Source of the DNA: Triticum aestivum
Taxonomy: Eukaryota; Streptophyta; Magnoliopsida; Poales; Poaceae
NCBI RefSeq assembly: GCF_018294505.1
Contig: NC_057801.1
Span: 842,340,807-842,404,806 of the forward strand
DNA: 64,000 nt
Reading direction: 5' to 3'
Shown: positions 22,410 through 34,347 of the stretch, piece after piece
How positions within the stretch are numbered: the stretch's first letter is position 1
Layout of the letters: each line of letters begins with the position of its first letter
The notes under the pieces: generated by a model
Seen by the model: only the letters and a program-made list of their open reading frames with translations
What the model was told of the DNA's origin: nothing
Database searches by the model: none
Translations under genes and position numbers: made by a program

Positions 22410-24053
22410 TATGATTTTTGTAAAATATACTATGAATCTTTCTCTAATAAGGAAATGCTAGCTTTACATGGGACCCTATCATCTATTCATCTGAATTTTT
22501 CCCGAAGTTCATTTAAGCATGTATGATTTATACCAGCTCCAATTTATGTCCTTTCTTGTCGGGCAAAATCAGTTAACCAAATCATATTCTTGATCCATTG
22601 CATCATTCGTATGTTTTCACAATACAAACTATCAATATAGATCGTAGTAGCCCACCTATGAACTGGTTATGCTTGCGCATTGTCATTACAACTCGAATTT
22701 TCTTCAAAAATATTTTTCTCAAATTATTTAAACTCAAAGTAATTTTATATTGTTCTCCGGTGATAATTAGTTCTTTTCTTCCATTGCCAATTGCTATTTA
22801 ACACCATCTTAATATCAATTCTTTTTACTATTTATCACCCGCTGCAAGCGATATTCTGTGCTAACTCACATAGCGTCCAACACTGGGTGGCCCAATAAGG
22901 GTGGTTGTTCGGGAGACACTTTTTTCTACTTTAGTTGGTTAATATTGTATGTTTGGGTTTTTGGACCGTATTGTCACGGTGGTACTTTTTCCCTTTGGTT
23001 TTTTCCTTTTTGTTTTCCAATTCAATTTTTCTTTTTGGATTTTTTTGTTTTCCATCGTTTTTTACATTTTCTGTTTACTAAAAATCTTAAAAAATCTACT
23101 TCATACCGTTTTCTTATTTTCATAGTTTTTCAATTTATTTCCTATTTTTATTTATTATTAATGTTTGGTTTTCACTAAAAATGTACATATTTTAGAGATA
23201 GATTTTTGTTTCCCTTTTTTGGTTATAAATAAAATATTTTTAAATTCACAATAAACACATTTTTTAATACATCATGAACATTTCCTAAATGCAAGATAAT
23301 GTTTCCAATAATACTAAAAAAATATTAGATGACCTTTTCTTGTAATACATGAAGGATGCTTTTCAGCATGGAACACTTTATCAATTACAAATGCATTTCT
23401 ACAAGTATGTGGACAATTAGTTTAACTACATGAATACTTTTGCAAATACACAACAAACATATTTGCACAACACACTAAACATAACTTTTTAATACATGAT
23501 GAATATTTTCTTAATGCACGACGAACTTTTTTTCTAATGCATGATAATGTTTAAAAAATATGATGACCAATTCTTCTAATGCATAATGAATACTTTAAAA
23601 CATGCAAAGGCTTTTTAAACTTACACTCGCGTTTCTGTAAATGCCTGAACCATTATTTTATGTACATGATCACTTTTTTAATTATATGCATATTTTATAC
23701 ATACGCGTGAACATTTGTTTTGCAACCACAAACTAATTCCAAATTTATTAATGAAATAATAATGGTGAAACAAAACACAAATAAAAAAAGAGTATATCTT
23801 CAAATACTAACTTAGGAGAACTGGGGATGTGAGCGATCGGATGCTAGCAGTACGTCCACCACACTAGTAGACTTGGGTGAGCAGACCTTCTGCGTCCCAA
23901 AGGGTTTCATATAGCATTATACCAGCACGACAGCTATGTTCGCTTATTGCGAGACATAGATTGGGCTCGCCTCTGGCTAGGGCGCTCAGTCGCTTTTAGG
24001 GGGTCGGCCCATTAAAATGGTTTTGGGCAGGCTTTATAGGTCGATATTGACCG
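22410..24053. other. AT-rich repeat DNA
   Basis: A T-rich run (22,920-23,210) is followed by loosely repeated words such as ACATGATGAACATTTT and TAATGCATGATAATG (23,230-23,620). This texture is typical of internal parts of large grass transposons. No gene is seen. Confidence 0.4.
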
Positions 24054-24350
24054 CACTACAGTAATCAGCTTATTTCCGTCCGCCGTGACAGACGACAAAG
24101 GTACCAAAAGCGGACGGCAAAGCCCTTTGTCGTCCGCCACCGACGGCAAAGAGAACAACGATAAACAGGTTCTTTGCCGTCAGCTTCCTCAAAGCGAACG
24201 GCAAAGGACATTTACCATCAGTGGCGGACGGCAAAGAATATGGATGGCAAAAACCATGTGTTAGCCACGTTCGGTGGCTAACGGCAGCCTTTGCCATCCG
24301 TCAACAGACGGCAGAGGGGGGCTTCCTGGAGCCAGACCGAGTCGTCGGTG
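24054..24350 (+). mobile_element. CACTA (En/Spm) terminus and subterminal repeats
   Basis: CACTACAGTAATCAGCTTAT begins the element. It is followed by about ten direct and inverted copies of words like GACGGCAAAG and CTTTGCCGTC, the subterminal transposase-binding repeats of a common Triticeae CACTA group. The opposite end was not found. Confidence 0.7.
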
Positions 24351-25200
24351 ACAAAGGCGAGCGCTATGGGCGTTGCTATATCCCGCTTCTAGAAATATAT
24401 TGCTTAATGGTACGGCCCACACGAAACGTATGGTAGATGAGCACTATGGGCGTGGCTATATCCCGCTTAATGCCAGGCAGTAGCTCGGCTCGCTTAAAGG
24501 GAGTCGGGAGTGGGTTGGTCTAGTAGCCATTTGGGTTCTACACGCTGACGCCACACACATGTTTTGTCTTCTCCTTTTAATTTTATTTATATTTTTAAAA
24601 ATTAACACTAAATACATATTTTACGAAAATTATTTTTCTTAATTTTCAAAAATTATTCATAACACATCTAAAAACTCTTCATGTAGTGTAAAACAAATAT
24701 TATCTCAACTTTCAGAAAAATTTTGTATTTAAAAAATTTATGTGATATTTTAAAAATATTCATGCATTGAAAATTATGTATGTGAAATTTTTGAAAAAAA
24801 TTCTACAATATAAAAATGTTTGTGTATTTAAAAACAATTGGTACCATTCAAAAAATGTATGTTATATTGTAAAAAGTGTTCACGAGTTTCAAAAATATGT
24901 TGATGATATTGTTAAACAAAATTATGCAATAAAAAAATTCGAATAGTTTAAAAATTTCTTGTATCATATAGAAAAATGTTTCATTGTGTATTTGAAAAAT
25001 GGTTAACTCCTATTCAAAAAAATGTGGAAAACATGTATTTGAAGACAAAATATCATGCACTTGAAAAATATTAAATGTGTATAATAATGTTTTCTACGGT
25101 AGCGCTAAAGTGAATGCACACGCAAACTCTCTTATCCTACGCGCCGGTCCGTAATCGCCCGCTCCTCGCTTCATGAACCAGTCGGTCCTATAGATAACCA
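24351..25200. other. Repeat DNA without gene
   Basis: CTATGGGCGT(T/G)GCTATATCCCGCTT occurs twice (about 24,365 and 24,447). From 24,560 the DNA is AT-rich with loose AAAATGTTTGTGTATTT-like words, similar in texture to 37,840-38,240. Confidence 0.4.
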
Positions 25201-25204
25201 CCGT

Positions 25205-25830
25205 AAAAAGGTTGTTATTATGTTGTAATGGAATTAAATTCCGTTACCAGCTGCCGCTTGCTGCACCTCCGCCCCGCGGCTCTCCTGTCGCTAGTTAGGC
25301 ATGATAAAATAGCTTAGATATCTAGTAACAATATTACAAACTTTACTGGCGCCAGTGGATGCACGTTACTACTACATGAAGACCCAACGTCGGAGAAAGC
25401 AAAACGATTACTAGAACAACCATGTTGTGTTACCATAAAAATATAAGTGGACACAACAGCTTTATGCACCCCCATAGCTCGGCAAGGCAAATGGATTACT
25501 AGAACAGCAACTCACTGTTACCAGTAAATGTAAGACGACATATATAGTTGGCTACATACATATATCTTCTTGCTCGGATAAAAATAAATGGAATTACTAG
25601 AATTACCACATGATATTACCATAGAATAAAAAAGTGAGACAAGGTGGCTATATACAACGTCCTTGCGACGGGAATATAAATCAATTAATATAATTGGTTA
25701 ATGGTGTTACCACTTAATGATGATTAAGCACAACGTGTGTGTAATTGTCCCGACTGCATAGTGCGAGTGACTGAATTACTATAAATGGCTCCATGCGTTA
25801 CTATTGAATGATGATCAAACCAGCGAACGG
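25205..25830. repeat. Degenerate array of ATTACTAGAA...GTTACCA units
   Basis: Pairs of ATTACTAGAA-like and (T)GTTACCA-like words recur at about 25,405, 25,493, 25,588, 25,690 and 25,768, with a probable earlier unit near 25,210. Spacing is about 80-100 bases with heavy divergence. Similar words (AAATTATTAGAGGAATCACA...CTGTTAC) occur just after the LINE at 32,770, suggesting the LINE split the array. Confidence 0.4.
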
Positions 25831-26123
25831 AAATATCATAGTCACAAACACAAACGAAGATCAAATTGCCGTATAGAGTCAAATACACAGAAGGATATTT
25901 AGTGGTAATATCCGTAGATGAAGTAAGTTTTTAGCTGGAAATAATATATTATGCTAATACTTAAAAACATCGATCCGTAATCAAGAAAAAGAGTCACACT
26001 AGTAGCGTTAAAACTATATTAATATACGTGTTACTGACAATCCTCGTCAGATGATGTAGCATCACTAATTTAAGCAGTACCTTTTCTCAGTAAACAAACC
26101 GTTCACGGATAGTAAACTCCACC

Positions 26124-28862
26124 ATGCCCCCTCCCCCGCGGCTCCAGGCGGCGCCCACGCCCGCACCCGCATCCGTCCCGGCGCCGGCGGATGCTGCTCC
26201 CGGCCTGGTGCTGGGCTCCTGGTTCATGCCCCTGCCACCTCCTCCTGCTGGTGCTCCCCCCTGTTCCCCTGCGCAGCTCGCGCAGCTGGCGCCCCCAGCG
26301 CGTTCCTCGTCGGCCCCAGATCGAGATCCATATCGGGGTGGTCGGGGTCGGGTCAGCCCCACTGCATCCGTGGAGTTCGTCCCGGACTCGCAGCCGGTCG
26401 GGGCGTCTCCGCACCGCACCCTGGTCGGCTCGGGGCCGGCCGCTTCCGCGGCTCTCTCAACGCGCATTCAAGACGAAGCCCCTGTTTACTGCGGTGGTGG
26501 GGGGCAGTTGGCCTCCCCCCGCCTTGCCGCGGGCGCGCCTTCAATGCTGGATGGTGGCTCTGGTGGCGCGGGGCGCGAGATGGCGGCGACCGGCGGCTGG
26601 ACGCTGGTCACATCGCGTAAAGGGCCGCGCCAGCCGGGCTTGCCTGCTCCGGCATTCAAGCCGCTGCCCATCCCGCGTTGGCTCTTCGGGCGTTGCTGCA
26701 GGTGCCTGGTCAAGGGCCACAGAGCTTCAAGCTGCCGAGACCCGCTTCGCTGCTCCCACTGCCTGCAGAATGGGCATAAATCGCTGGGCTGCCGTAACAG
26801 ATGGATGCCCCTGAGCTCTCTTGACTGCCCCGTCCTGCCACCCCCTCCTCTGCCTCGCCCCGCTGCAACCTCTGCTCAAGCTCCTTCCCGCCCAGGCCGG
26901 GGGTGGGAATCCAGAGCGCCGGACGAGCACGGTGCTGTGCCGCTACCTCCTCTGTTTTCGCCCGCCCCCTTGGGCATGGCGCTGCGGCCTGGGGATGCCT
27001 CGCTCAGGCCGGCCGAAGACTTTGTCGTCGTCCCGGCGACGCCCGAGATGCAAGCGGAGTCGGCCGTCCTCTCCACCAACGCGGCGGTTGCCTGGCTTGA
27101 GGGTGACCGTCAGGATGTCTCCTGCCAGCAGGTGGCGGCGGACGTCGCCAGGGCCTTGGGGCCTCGAAAGGAGGACGTCGAGGTGGTCAGGCACTACCCG
27201 GAGAGGTTCCTCATCCGCTTCATGCACCAACACCACTGCGCTGATGCCGTGTCCCGCGACTACCTGCCTGGCTCGAGCTTTCGCATCTTTGCGCGGCAAT
27301 GGAGGCTGGAGGCTCATGCTGACAATGAAGACATGCTGCTGCACGTCCGGCTTTGCCTGGAGGGCGTGCCCCTGCATGCCTGGAACGAGTACGTGGCCAC
27401 ATTCCTCATCGGTCGTCGCTGCTCTCTGGACTACATCGAGCCCCGCTCCCGTCGCAAGGAGGACACCCGTGACCTGTCGCTCTGGGCTTGGACTGCCGAC
27501 CCCAGCGCCATCCCTAAGGTGAAGTGGCTCACCCTGCCCGCCCGCGGGCACCGGCGTCGAGGGCGCCGCGGGCTTCGCCACCGCGTCATAATCCACCTGG
27601 ACCTCCTTGAAGACCACTCCAAGGCCGGAGAAGATGACGACAACCCGCCGCCGCCGGACGTCGAGGAGTTCACTTGGTACAGAAAGTTCGTCGACGGTAC
27701 CTACATCCCGCCAGACAGGCGCGCTGCTCCGGCCCGTGATGCTCGGCGCAATGACCGGCGTGATGATGAAGACCACGATGGGCGCCGTGGCCGCGATGGT
27801 GCCCGCACTCGTGAGGGCTGGGCCACCAGGATGCGTCGTTCCCTTTCCCGCAACACGCGTGATCGCCAGCGGGAGGCTGGCCAAGATCGCTCCAGGGACC
27901 GGTCGGGCGGTCGTCGTCGCGCGGCGGTGCCCTCCGACCTTCCCCTATCGGCTTCTGTTCAGGCAGTGGTCGCCGGCGCTGGGCTCCTGCGTGGCTCCGG
28001 TTCGGGTGGCAGTGCCCTTGACCGTGCCGTGGAGCTCCTGCCCGCTCTGGAGGGGGAGCGTGTTGGGAACCGTGGGCGTTCCACCACTCGGCACGGCTCT
28101 CCCCGTGGTGATCGGAGGCGCTCGCTGGAGGCTCCCTCTTCGCCGGCGTCCCCGCCCCGCTCCCCAACTTCTGTGTTGCGGCCCAACCCGCGGTCCAAGA
28201 GGGCTGGAGCACAGAGTTCTCCGCTGCTGCATGTCGATCCCGTCACGCTGGCTCTCTGCTCGCCTGGGATGCTGCTGGAGCCGCTACCTTCACCCGCTAG
28301 GCCCCCGGGCTTCGAAGGGTCACCCACGCCGCCGCTGCTCTGTGATGGTTCGGTGCGGCGGACCCCTTCTCCGGTGCATGTTAGCGTGGCCCCGGCTGGG
28401 GAGGGGGCTGTGGCGCCTCTCTTCGTGGATCGTCAGCCGGGCATCCTTTCCTCGCCTGGTTCCTCGCCTCCCAGGCCGCCGGCGGCTCGCAGGAAGACAT
28501 TGGCTGGAGTGCGGATTTCCTACAGGGGTGGCCTCTCCCTGCAGCGCATCAGGCGCCCTGGTGGCCCGGTGATCGCTCCGGTGGCCAAATCTGCTGAGCA
28601 GCTGGTTGCTCGCAGTCTGGGGATTACTAAGGATGGCAAGGATGTGACAGAAGCCACTCTGGGCGACTTCACCGCCAAGTTCAAGGAGCAGCTACCCACA
28701 GAGGTCATCGTGGCCATGCGTGATTTCTTCCGCCTCGACGACAAGGCCGTCAATGATGTTGAAGATGCCCTGATCGAGCATGGCGGCGAGGGGGCCCTGG
28801 AGATTGCTTCGACTCAAGATGACGCTGTGCTCCAGGGAAGTGTGGGCCTTGATGCAGTCTGA
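26124..28862 (+). CDS. LINE ORF1 (zinc-knuckle RNA-binding protein)
   Basis: An uninterrupted 912-residue frame from ATG 26124. The N-terminus is proline/alanine-rich. Two CCHC knuckles follow near residues 190-225 (CCRCLVKGHRASSC and CSHCLQNGHKSLGC). Next comes an RRM-like/DUF4283-type region (VRHYPERFLIRFMHQHHCADA, LEGVPLHAWNEYVATFLIG), then a highly charged Arg/Asp-rich stretch and a serine/proline-rich tail. ORF1 proteins of plant LINEs bind element RNA. The DNA is strongly GC-rich compared with its flanks. No frame break was seen. Confidence 0.85.
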   Translation: MPPPPRLQAAPTPAPASVPAPADAAPGLVLGSWFMPLPPPPAGAPPCSPAQLAQLAPPARSSSAPDRDPYRGGRGRVSPTASVEFVPDSQPVGASPHRTLVGSGPAASAALSTRIQDEAPVYCGGGGQLASPRLAAGAPSMLDGGSGGAGREMAATGGWTLVTSRKGPRQPGLPAPAFKPLPIPRWLFGRCCRCLVKGHRASSCRDPLRCSHCLQNGHKSLGCRNRWMPLSSLDCPVLPPPPLPRPAATSAQAPSRPGRGWESRAPDEHGAVPLPPLFSPAPLGMALRPGDASLRPAEDFVVVPATPEMQAESAVLSTNAAVAWLEGDRQDVSCQQVAADVARALGPRKEDVEVVRHYPERFLIRFMHQHHCADAVSRDYLPGSSFRIFARQWRLEAHADNEDMLLHVRLCLEGVPLHAWNEYVATFLIGRRCSLDYIEPRSRRKEDTRDLSLWAWTADPSAIPKVKWLTLPARGHRRRGRRGLRHRVIIHLDLLEDHSKAGEDDDNPPPPDVEEFTWYRKFVDGTYIPPDRRAAPARDARRNDRRDDEDHDGRRGRDGARTREGWATRMRRSLSRNTRDRQREAGQDRSRDRSGGRRRAAVPSDLPLSASVQAVVAGAGLLRGSGSGGSALDRAVELLPALEGERVGNRGRSTTRHGSPRGDRRRSLEAPSSPASPPRSPTSVLRPNPRSKRAGAQSSPLLHVDPVTLALCSPGMLLEPLPSPARPPGFEGSPTPPLLCDGSVRRTPSPVHVSVAPAGEGAVAPLFVDRQPGILSSPGSSPPRPPAARRKTLAGVRISYRGGLSLQRIRRPGGPVIAPVAKSAEQLVARSLGITKDGKDVTEATLGDFTAKFKEQLPTEVIVAMRDFFRLDDKAVNDVEDALIEHGGEGALEIASTQDDAVLQGSVGLDAV

Positions 28863-29108
28863 TCTGCTAGTTTGCCCTGGATGCTGCCATGTTCTTATGT
28901 TAGCAAGTATGGCTAGTTGGCCCAGAGGGGTCTGTATCTTTTCTTCTATGTTGTGTCTGTACTCTGAACCTTGCTGGGTGCACATGGATGGATGTTGCGC
29001 CTCCAGTCTCCAAAGTCAAATGTGCCTGCTATCTCCAAGCTTGCGATGCTTCTTCACAGACTTATGCTCTTATGGTTCTGCTCAACCATGTGTGTTCCTG
29101 CTGTCTCC

Positions 29109-32100
29109 ATGTTAAGTCAACCCATCAACACTCTGTGTTGGAATGTTAGGGGACTAAACTGCCCGGCAAGGCGGGCAACTGTTAGTGCTACCATCGCGTC
29201 TTCCTCCTGTCAAATTGTGTGTCTGCAAGAGACGAAACTGGATAACGTGGATGTGTTTACTGCTTGCCTTTCTCGGTGGAAACAGGCTGCGGAATTTTGC
29301 GCAACGTCCGGCTGTAGGGACAAGGGGTGGTTTGTTGCTGCTATGGGATGACAGTGTTCTCGAGGTCTCCGACATTTCTTTCTCGGCTTATTGCCTTTCG
29401 GCTTCGGTCAGAGTCCTCGAGAGTGAGGTGTGTTTCAAGCTGACTAATGTCTACGGGCCTACGGACTATGCGTGCAAGGAGGCCTTCTTTGCGGAGCTAT
29501 GCTCCTGCAAGCCACTTCCTGGTTTGGGATGGCTCGTGCTTGGGGACTTCAACCAAATATATCGTGCTAGGGACAAGAACAAGCGAAACATCAACCGGAG
29601 GAGGATTAAGCGCTTCCGGGACACTCTGCAGTCATGTGAGCTCAAGGAGATCCATCTGCAGAATAGGCGGTTCATGTGGAGCAACGAGAGGGAAAACCCA
29701 ACCCTTTGCAAGCTGGACTCCTTCTTCTGCAATGAGACCTGGGACTTGTCCTTCAACACTCATGTGCTTCATGCCCTTTCGTCATCCCTTTCCGATCACT
29801 GCCCTCTGCTGCTCGCCGACGACAGGGGGCCTAGGCGGCCTCGGTCCTTCAAGTTTGAAAACCTCTGGGTGTCCTTGCCGGGTTTTGACGAGGTGGTCTC
29901 AAAGGCTTGGGCCGAGCGGGTGAGACACACGGAGCCATACCAGATTCTGTATCAAAAGCTCAAGACAACCGCGTTGCGTCTCTCTGAGTGGAGTAAAAAG
30001 CTTTTCTCCAAGGCGAAAGTCCAGTTTCATGCGGCTCAGCTTGTGATCCTCCACCTTGACATTGCGCAGGAAGGGAGACCCCTCTCCCTTGAGGAACGGG
30101 ACCTCCGCTCGAGACTGAAGAGAAGGGTTATTAGCTTGTCGGTGCTCCAGAGGGCTCGAAAGAGCCAGTGTGCAAGGGTTGCAAATTTGAAAGATGGTGA
30201 TGCTAACACCAAATTTTTCCATCGGCGCATTAATGCTAGGCGGCGAAAGAACCACATTCATCGGATCAAGCACGGGCATGGTTGGGTAACCGAGCACAGA
30301 GAAAAAGAGAAGATCATTCACGACCACTTCCATGAGGTGATGGGGATAAGGGGTTCGAGCGCCAAGGACTTTAACTGGGAAGAGCTAGGTGTTGAACCCC
30401 ATGATTTGCATGGCCTTGATGCCACCATTACCGAGGAGGAGGTGTGGGAGGCCATCAAGGTAATGCCTTCTGATAAAGCACCTGGCCCTGACGGCTTCAC
30501 GGGTCTGTTCTTCAAGAGGTGCTGGGGGGTCATCAAGCATACGGTCATGAGGGTGGTCCAACGCTTTGACTCCCTTCACATAGACGAGCTCCACTGGCTA
30601 AACTCTGCCAGTGTTGTTCTATTGCCCAAGAAGGAGGGGGCTGAGGGCATTTCCGACTACAGGCCCATTAGCCTAATTCACTCCATTGCCAAAATCATCG
30701 CCAAAGTACTATCGCTCCGGCTTGCACCACTTATGGATGGTATTGTCTCGAACGCCCAAAGCGCTTTCATCAAGCGGCGCAGCATCCATGACAACTTCCT
30801 GTATGTGAGAAACTTCGCGCGGAGGTTACATAAGTGCAAAACTCCGGCCCTCCTCTTCAAGCTTGACATCAAGAAGGCTTTTGACTCGGTGAAGTGGGGA
30901 TATTTCCTGGAGCTTCTCCAACGACTTGGGTTTCCCACCAGATTTCGTGCTTGGGTTGCTGCTCTTCTCTCGACATCATCCTCCCGCATCCTTCTCAACG
31001 GTCTGCCAGGGCCGCCCATCAAACATGGCAGCGGGTTTCGGCAGGGGGATCCCCTCTCCCCCCTGCTATTTGTCATTGCGATCGACCCGCTTCAGAAAAT
31101 CCTTAATCTGGCAACAACAAAAGGTCTCCTTCGCAAGGTCCGGGGACGGGGGCCCGAGATACGGACTTCGCTTTATGCTGATGACGCGGCCGTCTTTGTG
31201 GCTCCTCTCAAGCAGGACATTGACAACCTTGCAGCGATCTTGAGAGGCTTTGGAGAGGTTACGGGCCTCTGTTGCAACTTCCAGAAGAGCTCGGTCATGC
31301 CAATTAGATGTGCCCACATTCATCTTGAGCCAATCCTTGGGAGCTTGCCGGCCACCCGTGCGTCATTCCCGGTCAAATACTTAGGCCTCCCGCTCTCGGT
31401 CTGGCAGCTCAAGCGGGTGGATTTTCAGTATCTCGAAGACAAGGCGGCCGGAAAATTGGTTACTTGGGAAGGCCAAAACATCACAGCTATGGGCCGCACG
31501 GCCCTTGTCAAATCAGTCCTTTGCTCCCAAGCGGTGTTCTCAGTCACACCGCTCATCGTGCCTAAAGGCACTCTTCATAGTCTGACCAAGCTTGAACGGG
31601 CTTTTCTCTGGTCAGGTGCTGACAAGACTACGGGAGCCAAGTGCAAAGTGAAATGGGACACAGTTTGTAGGCCCAAGGAGTATGGTGGCTTGGGGGTGCT
31701 TAACTCTGAAAAATTTGCGCGTGCCCTTCGCCTTAGGTGGCCTTGGTTCGAATGGAAGGAGCCCCACAGACTGTGGGTTGGTTATGGCAACCCCTGTTCG
31801 GAGGATGATCTCAGCTTCTTTTATGCCTCCACCACCATTACTCTGGGAAATGGAGCCAAAACGCCTTTCTGGGATTCTCCTTGGCTCCTTGGCCGTATGC
31901 CCAAAGAGATCGCCCCACACATCTATGAGGCCTCCAGGAGAAAGAACTGGAAGGTTAGGGAGGCTATTAGAGGGAACGCTTGGATCTTCAAAATCATCTA
32001 CAACACCGTCATCACCGGAGATCACATTCGTGAGTTTTTCACTCTTTCGATGCTTCTGGATGACGTCCATCTTGATGAGCATCGGGAGGACGACATCACC

Positions 32101-32673
32101 TGGAAGCATTCCAATGATGGGGTGTACTCGACAGCCAGTGCTTATAAAGCTCAATTTCTTGGGTTAACCTTGTCACCAATGGATCGCATGGTCTGGAAAG
32201 TTTGGGCTCCTCCGAAGATCAAATTCTTTGCCTGGTTGGCTATCCAAGATAGGATCTGGACTGCGGACCGCCTGGAGAGGCGCGGGTGGGCCAACTGCGG
32301 TCTGTGCCCTCTTTGTTCTAGGGAGCAGGAAACAGGTGCTCATCTTCTCTTCAAGTGCCGCTTCACTATTCGGCTTTGGAGGTCTCTCGCGGCCAAGCTC
32401 GGTCTTCATCACATTGAGACCTCCAGGTGGCATCTTCATGGCTCCGTCCTAGATTGGTGGGAGGATGGTACTGGGAGCCACGTCCCCAACAGGAGTGCCC
32501 TGGCCTCCCTAACCCTCCTTGTCTCCTGGACCATCTGGAATGAACGTAATGCTAGGGTGTTCAGACACAAAAGTGCTCCGCCGCCTATTCTTCTTAACAC
32601 AATCCTGGAGGAGGCCAAGCTTTGGGTTACAGCTGGAGCAAAGAAACTAGGGCGTATTGTATATCGAGAGTAG
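29109..32673 (+). CDS. LINE ORF2 (endonuclease-reverse transcriptase), one frameshift
   Basis: ORF2 starts at ATG 29109 (MLSQPINTLCWNVRGLN). The APE-type endonuclease shows WNVRGL, VCLQETK, NVYGP, VLGDFNQ and SDHCPLL. The RT shows PSDKAPGPDGF, KLDIKKAFDSVKW, FRQGDPLSPLLFVIAIDPL and SLYADDAAVF (catalytic YADD near 31,170). A zf-RVT region follows (WAPPKIKFFAWLA, CPLCSREQETGAHLLFKC). The first ~70 codons are in one frame and the remainder (open from 29185) in another; the change falls near 29,320, within the endonuclease. Apart from that single indel the frame is open to the stop, so the copy is fairly young. It could not be autonomous unless the indel is a sequence error. Confidence 0.88.
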
Positions 32674-32768
32674 TCCGCATGCCGTGCTTAAGGTGGTTGT
32701 TGTAACACTCTTATCTACTCTCTCTTATTTAATCGATGAGGCAAATCTTTTGCCTCCGTTTCGAAAAA

Positions 32769-33379
32769 AATAAATTATTAGAGGAATCACACTCCCAGTA
32801 AGGACTGTTACTTCCGTTACTGCGTTCCCTACACTAAGTACAATCGTTTTGTGGAGGGGCACGTGTGGCGGGTATTATCTTTTTGTGTGGATAGCTTCCA
32901 ATCTATTCATCAACTATCAAGGTAGTACAGAGAACACCAGAAGTAAAAAATACATCTAAGTCCGTAGACCATCTAGCGACGATTACTAGCACTAGAGCGT
33001 GCCGAAGGCTTGCCGCTGTCTTCGCCACTCCCTCATAGGAGCCGGACAAATCTTGTTGTACTAGACAGTCTGGAAGTTGTCGTGCTAATGCCCCATAGGA
33101 CCAGAGATGACCTCAATGCCGGCCCCTCCAGCCACTAGGTTGCTAGATGGGTAACGCTAGTTCTTACGAACTGTTTGACTTTATGCATGTTTTATGGTTG
33201 AACTATGCATGGTTTCTAGAACTGATTAATTACTAGTATATGTAAATATCTAGACGGGTTGTGCTAGTTCATACGAACTGCTTAATTAGCTATGTATATA
33301 TGTTTTATGTTGCATTATATCTACGCATGTGTTCTGCGTTGGTCATTTAGTTTAATGATGCATGTTTTTTTGTCAACAT
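32769..33379. other. Repeat DNA without gene
   Basis: GTTC(T/A)TACGAACTG occurs twice near 33,160 and 33,270 with similar surroundings (a diverged duplication). No coding sequence is recognised. Confidence 0.4.
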
Positions 33380-33901
33380 GATGAAAGGAGTATGGATGCC
33401 CTGTGTGAGACCTGTGGTGCAGTCAGATGCTAGAAGGATAGGAAGTTCGTCATAGATCTTCTGAATGACTTCATCACTAGAATGGTATGTTTTAGTTCAA
33501 CATGTTCTGATTGAGTCTCATATTGTACGGTTGTGGCTAAAATTGCCTAACTACTTATTTCTTTCAATTTTGCTTAGGTCATCCCTTGTGGGGCAAGGCG
33601 TGACTTCTTAGAGAGGTTTCTAGTTTTGCTTGATGCAACCATCACATTCATGTGCACCCTCATGAAGATGCTGACAGTCCAACACTTCAATTGTCTTGTC
33701 ACCAATGAGCCAAACCGCACCTATTTCAGTTGCCTTGGTTGGAGAGCCCTTGTAACTGCTTTCAAGATGGAAGCTGGGAAGAGAGCTACGTTCTACCTCG
33801 AGTTTGATTGTGACGAGTTCATGATCTACAATAGACCTGCTGGCAGCCATGATTCGGTTACTCGAGACTATGACCCTAAGCATGTCTGCCGAAATGTCTA
33901 G
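33380..33901 (+). pseudogene. B3-like DNA-binding domain fragment
   Basis: The right exon (about 33,579-33,901, after an acceptor TTGCTTAG) encodes RRDFLERFLVLLDATITF, KMLTVQHFNC, YFSCLGWRALVTAFKMEAGKRATFYL and DEFMIYNRPAGSHDSVTRDYD, then a stop. The order GWR..V.A..(L/M)E.G...TFYLE.D.DEFM..IYNRP resembles grass B3-type (B3/REM-like) proteins. A possible left exon at 33,390-33,482 (DLLNDFITRM before a donor) has an in-frame stop. CACTA-type sequence follows at 34,340, so this may be a captured host gene piece. It is unlikely to be functional. Confidence 0.5.
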
Positions 33902-34149
33902 TTAGCTAGTAGGCATGCATGGCAGATCTCATGTTATTATCACCCCTATTTAGTTGAACTTGTGTGTTACTTGCCTCTTTTTGATACTTTGTTGAACTAC
34001 TAGTACATTGTTGAAGTTAAACATTGTTATTTGCCTCTATTTAGTACTATCAACACTTGTTTTAATTATTGTTGTTAAACTGGATCATGCAGTCATTTTG
34101 GTTGGATAGCGGTTCTATACAGCTTTTATTTCAAATGTGAAAATTAGAT

Positions 34150-34347
34150 TGTTGGCGTGGCACCAACATGACACTACTGATGAATATTAATGCTGGTGTT
34201 GGCCACGTGGCATGCCATCAGTATCTGTTGACATGGGAACAAACGTCACCAGTGTTTTTTAACAATAGCGCCATATTGGTGGTCTCGGGTGTACACGCCA
34301 GCAAAGCCTTTTTTGCCACGCCATAGCCAGACTTTTCTTCACTAGTG
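34150..34347 (-). mobile_element. CACTA right terminus
   Basis: Inverted and direct GTTGGCGTGGCACCAAC/GGTGTTGGCCACGTGGC words lead to ACTTTTCTTCACTAGTG, which on the minus strand reads as the terminus CACTAGTGAAGAAAAG. The partner end was not found. Confidence 0.5.

Larger units (their letters stand above)
26080..32768 (+). mobile_element. Nearly full-length LINE (non-LTR retrotransposon)
   Basis: Two ORFs in the usual order, a 246-base spacer, and a 3' end finishing in CGAAAAAAATAAA. No LTRs are present. The exact 5' end and target duplication were not identified, so the left boundary is approximate. Length of about 6.7 kb is normal for a plant L1-clade element. Confidence 0.85.

Noticed and set aside
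25205..25830. Centromeric or satellite DNA
   Set aside because: Only about six diverged units occur and the region is broken by a LINE, far too small for a satellite block.
26943..27884. 313-residue minus-strand ORF
   Set aside because: It is a shadow of LINE ORF1 in GC-rich DNA, with no domain.
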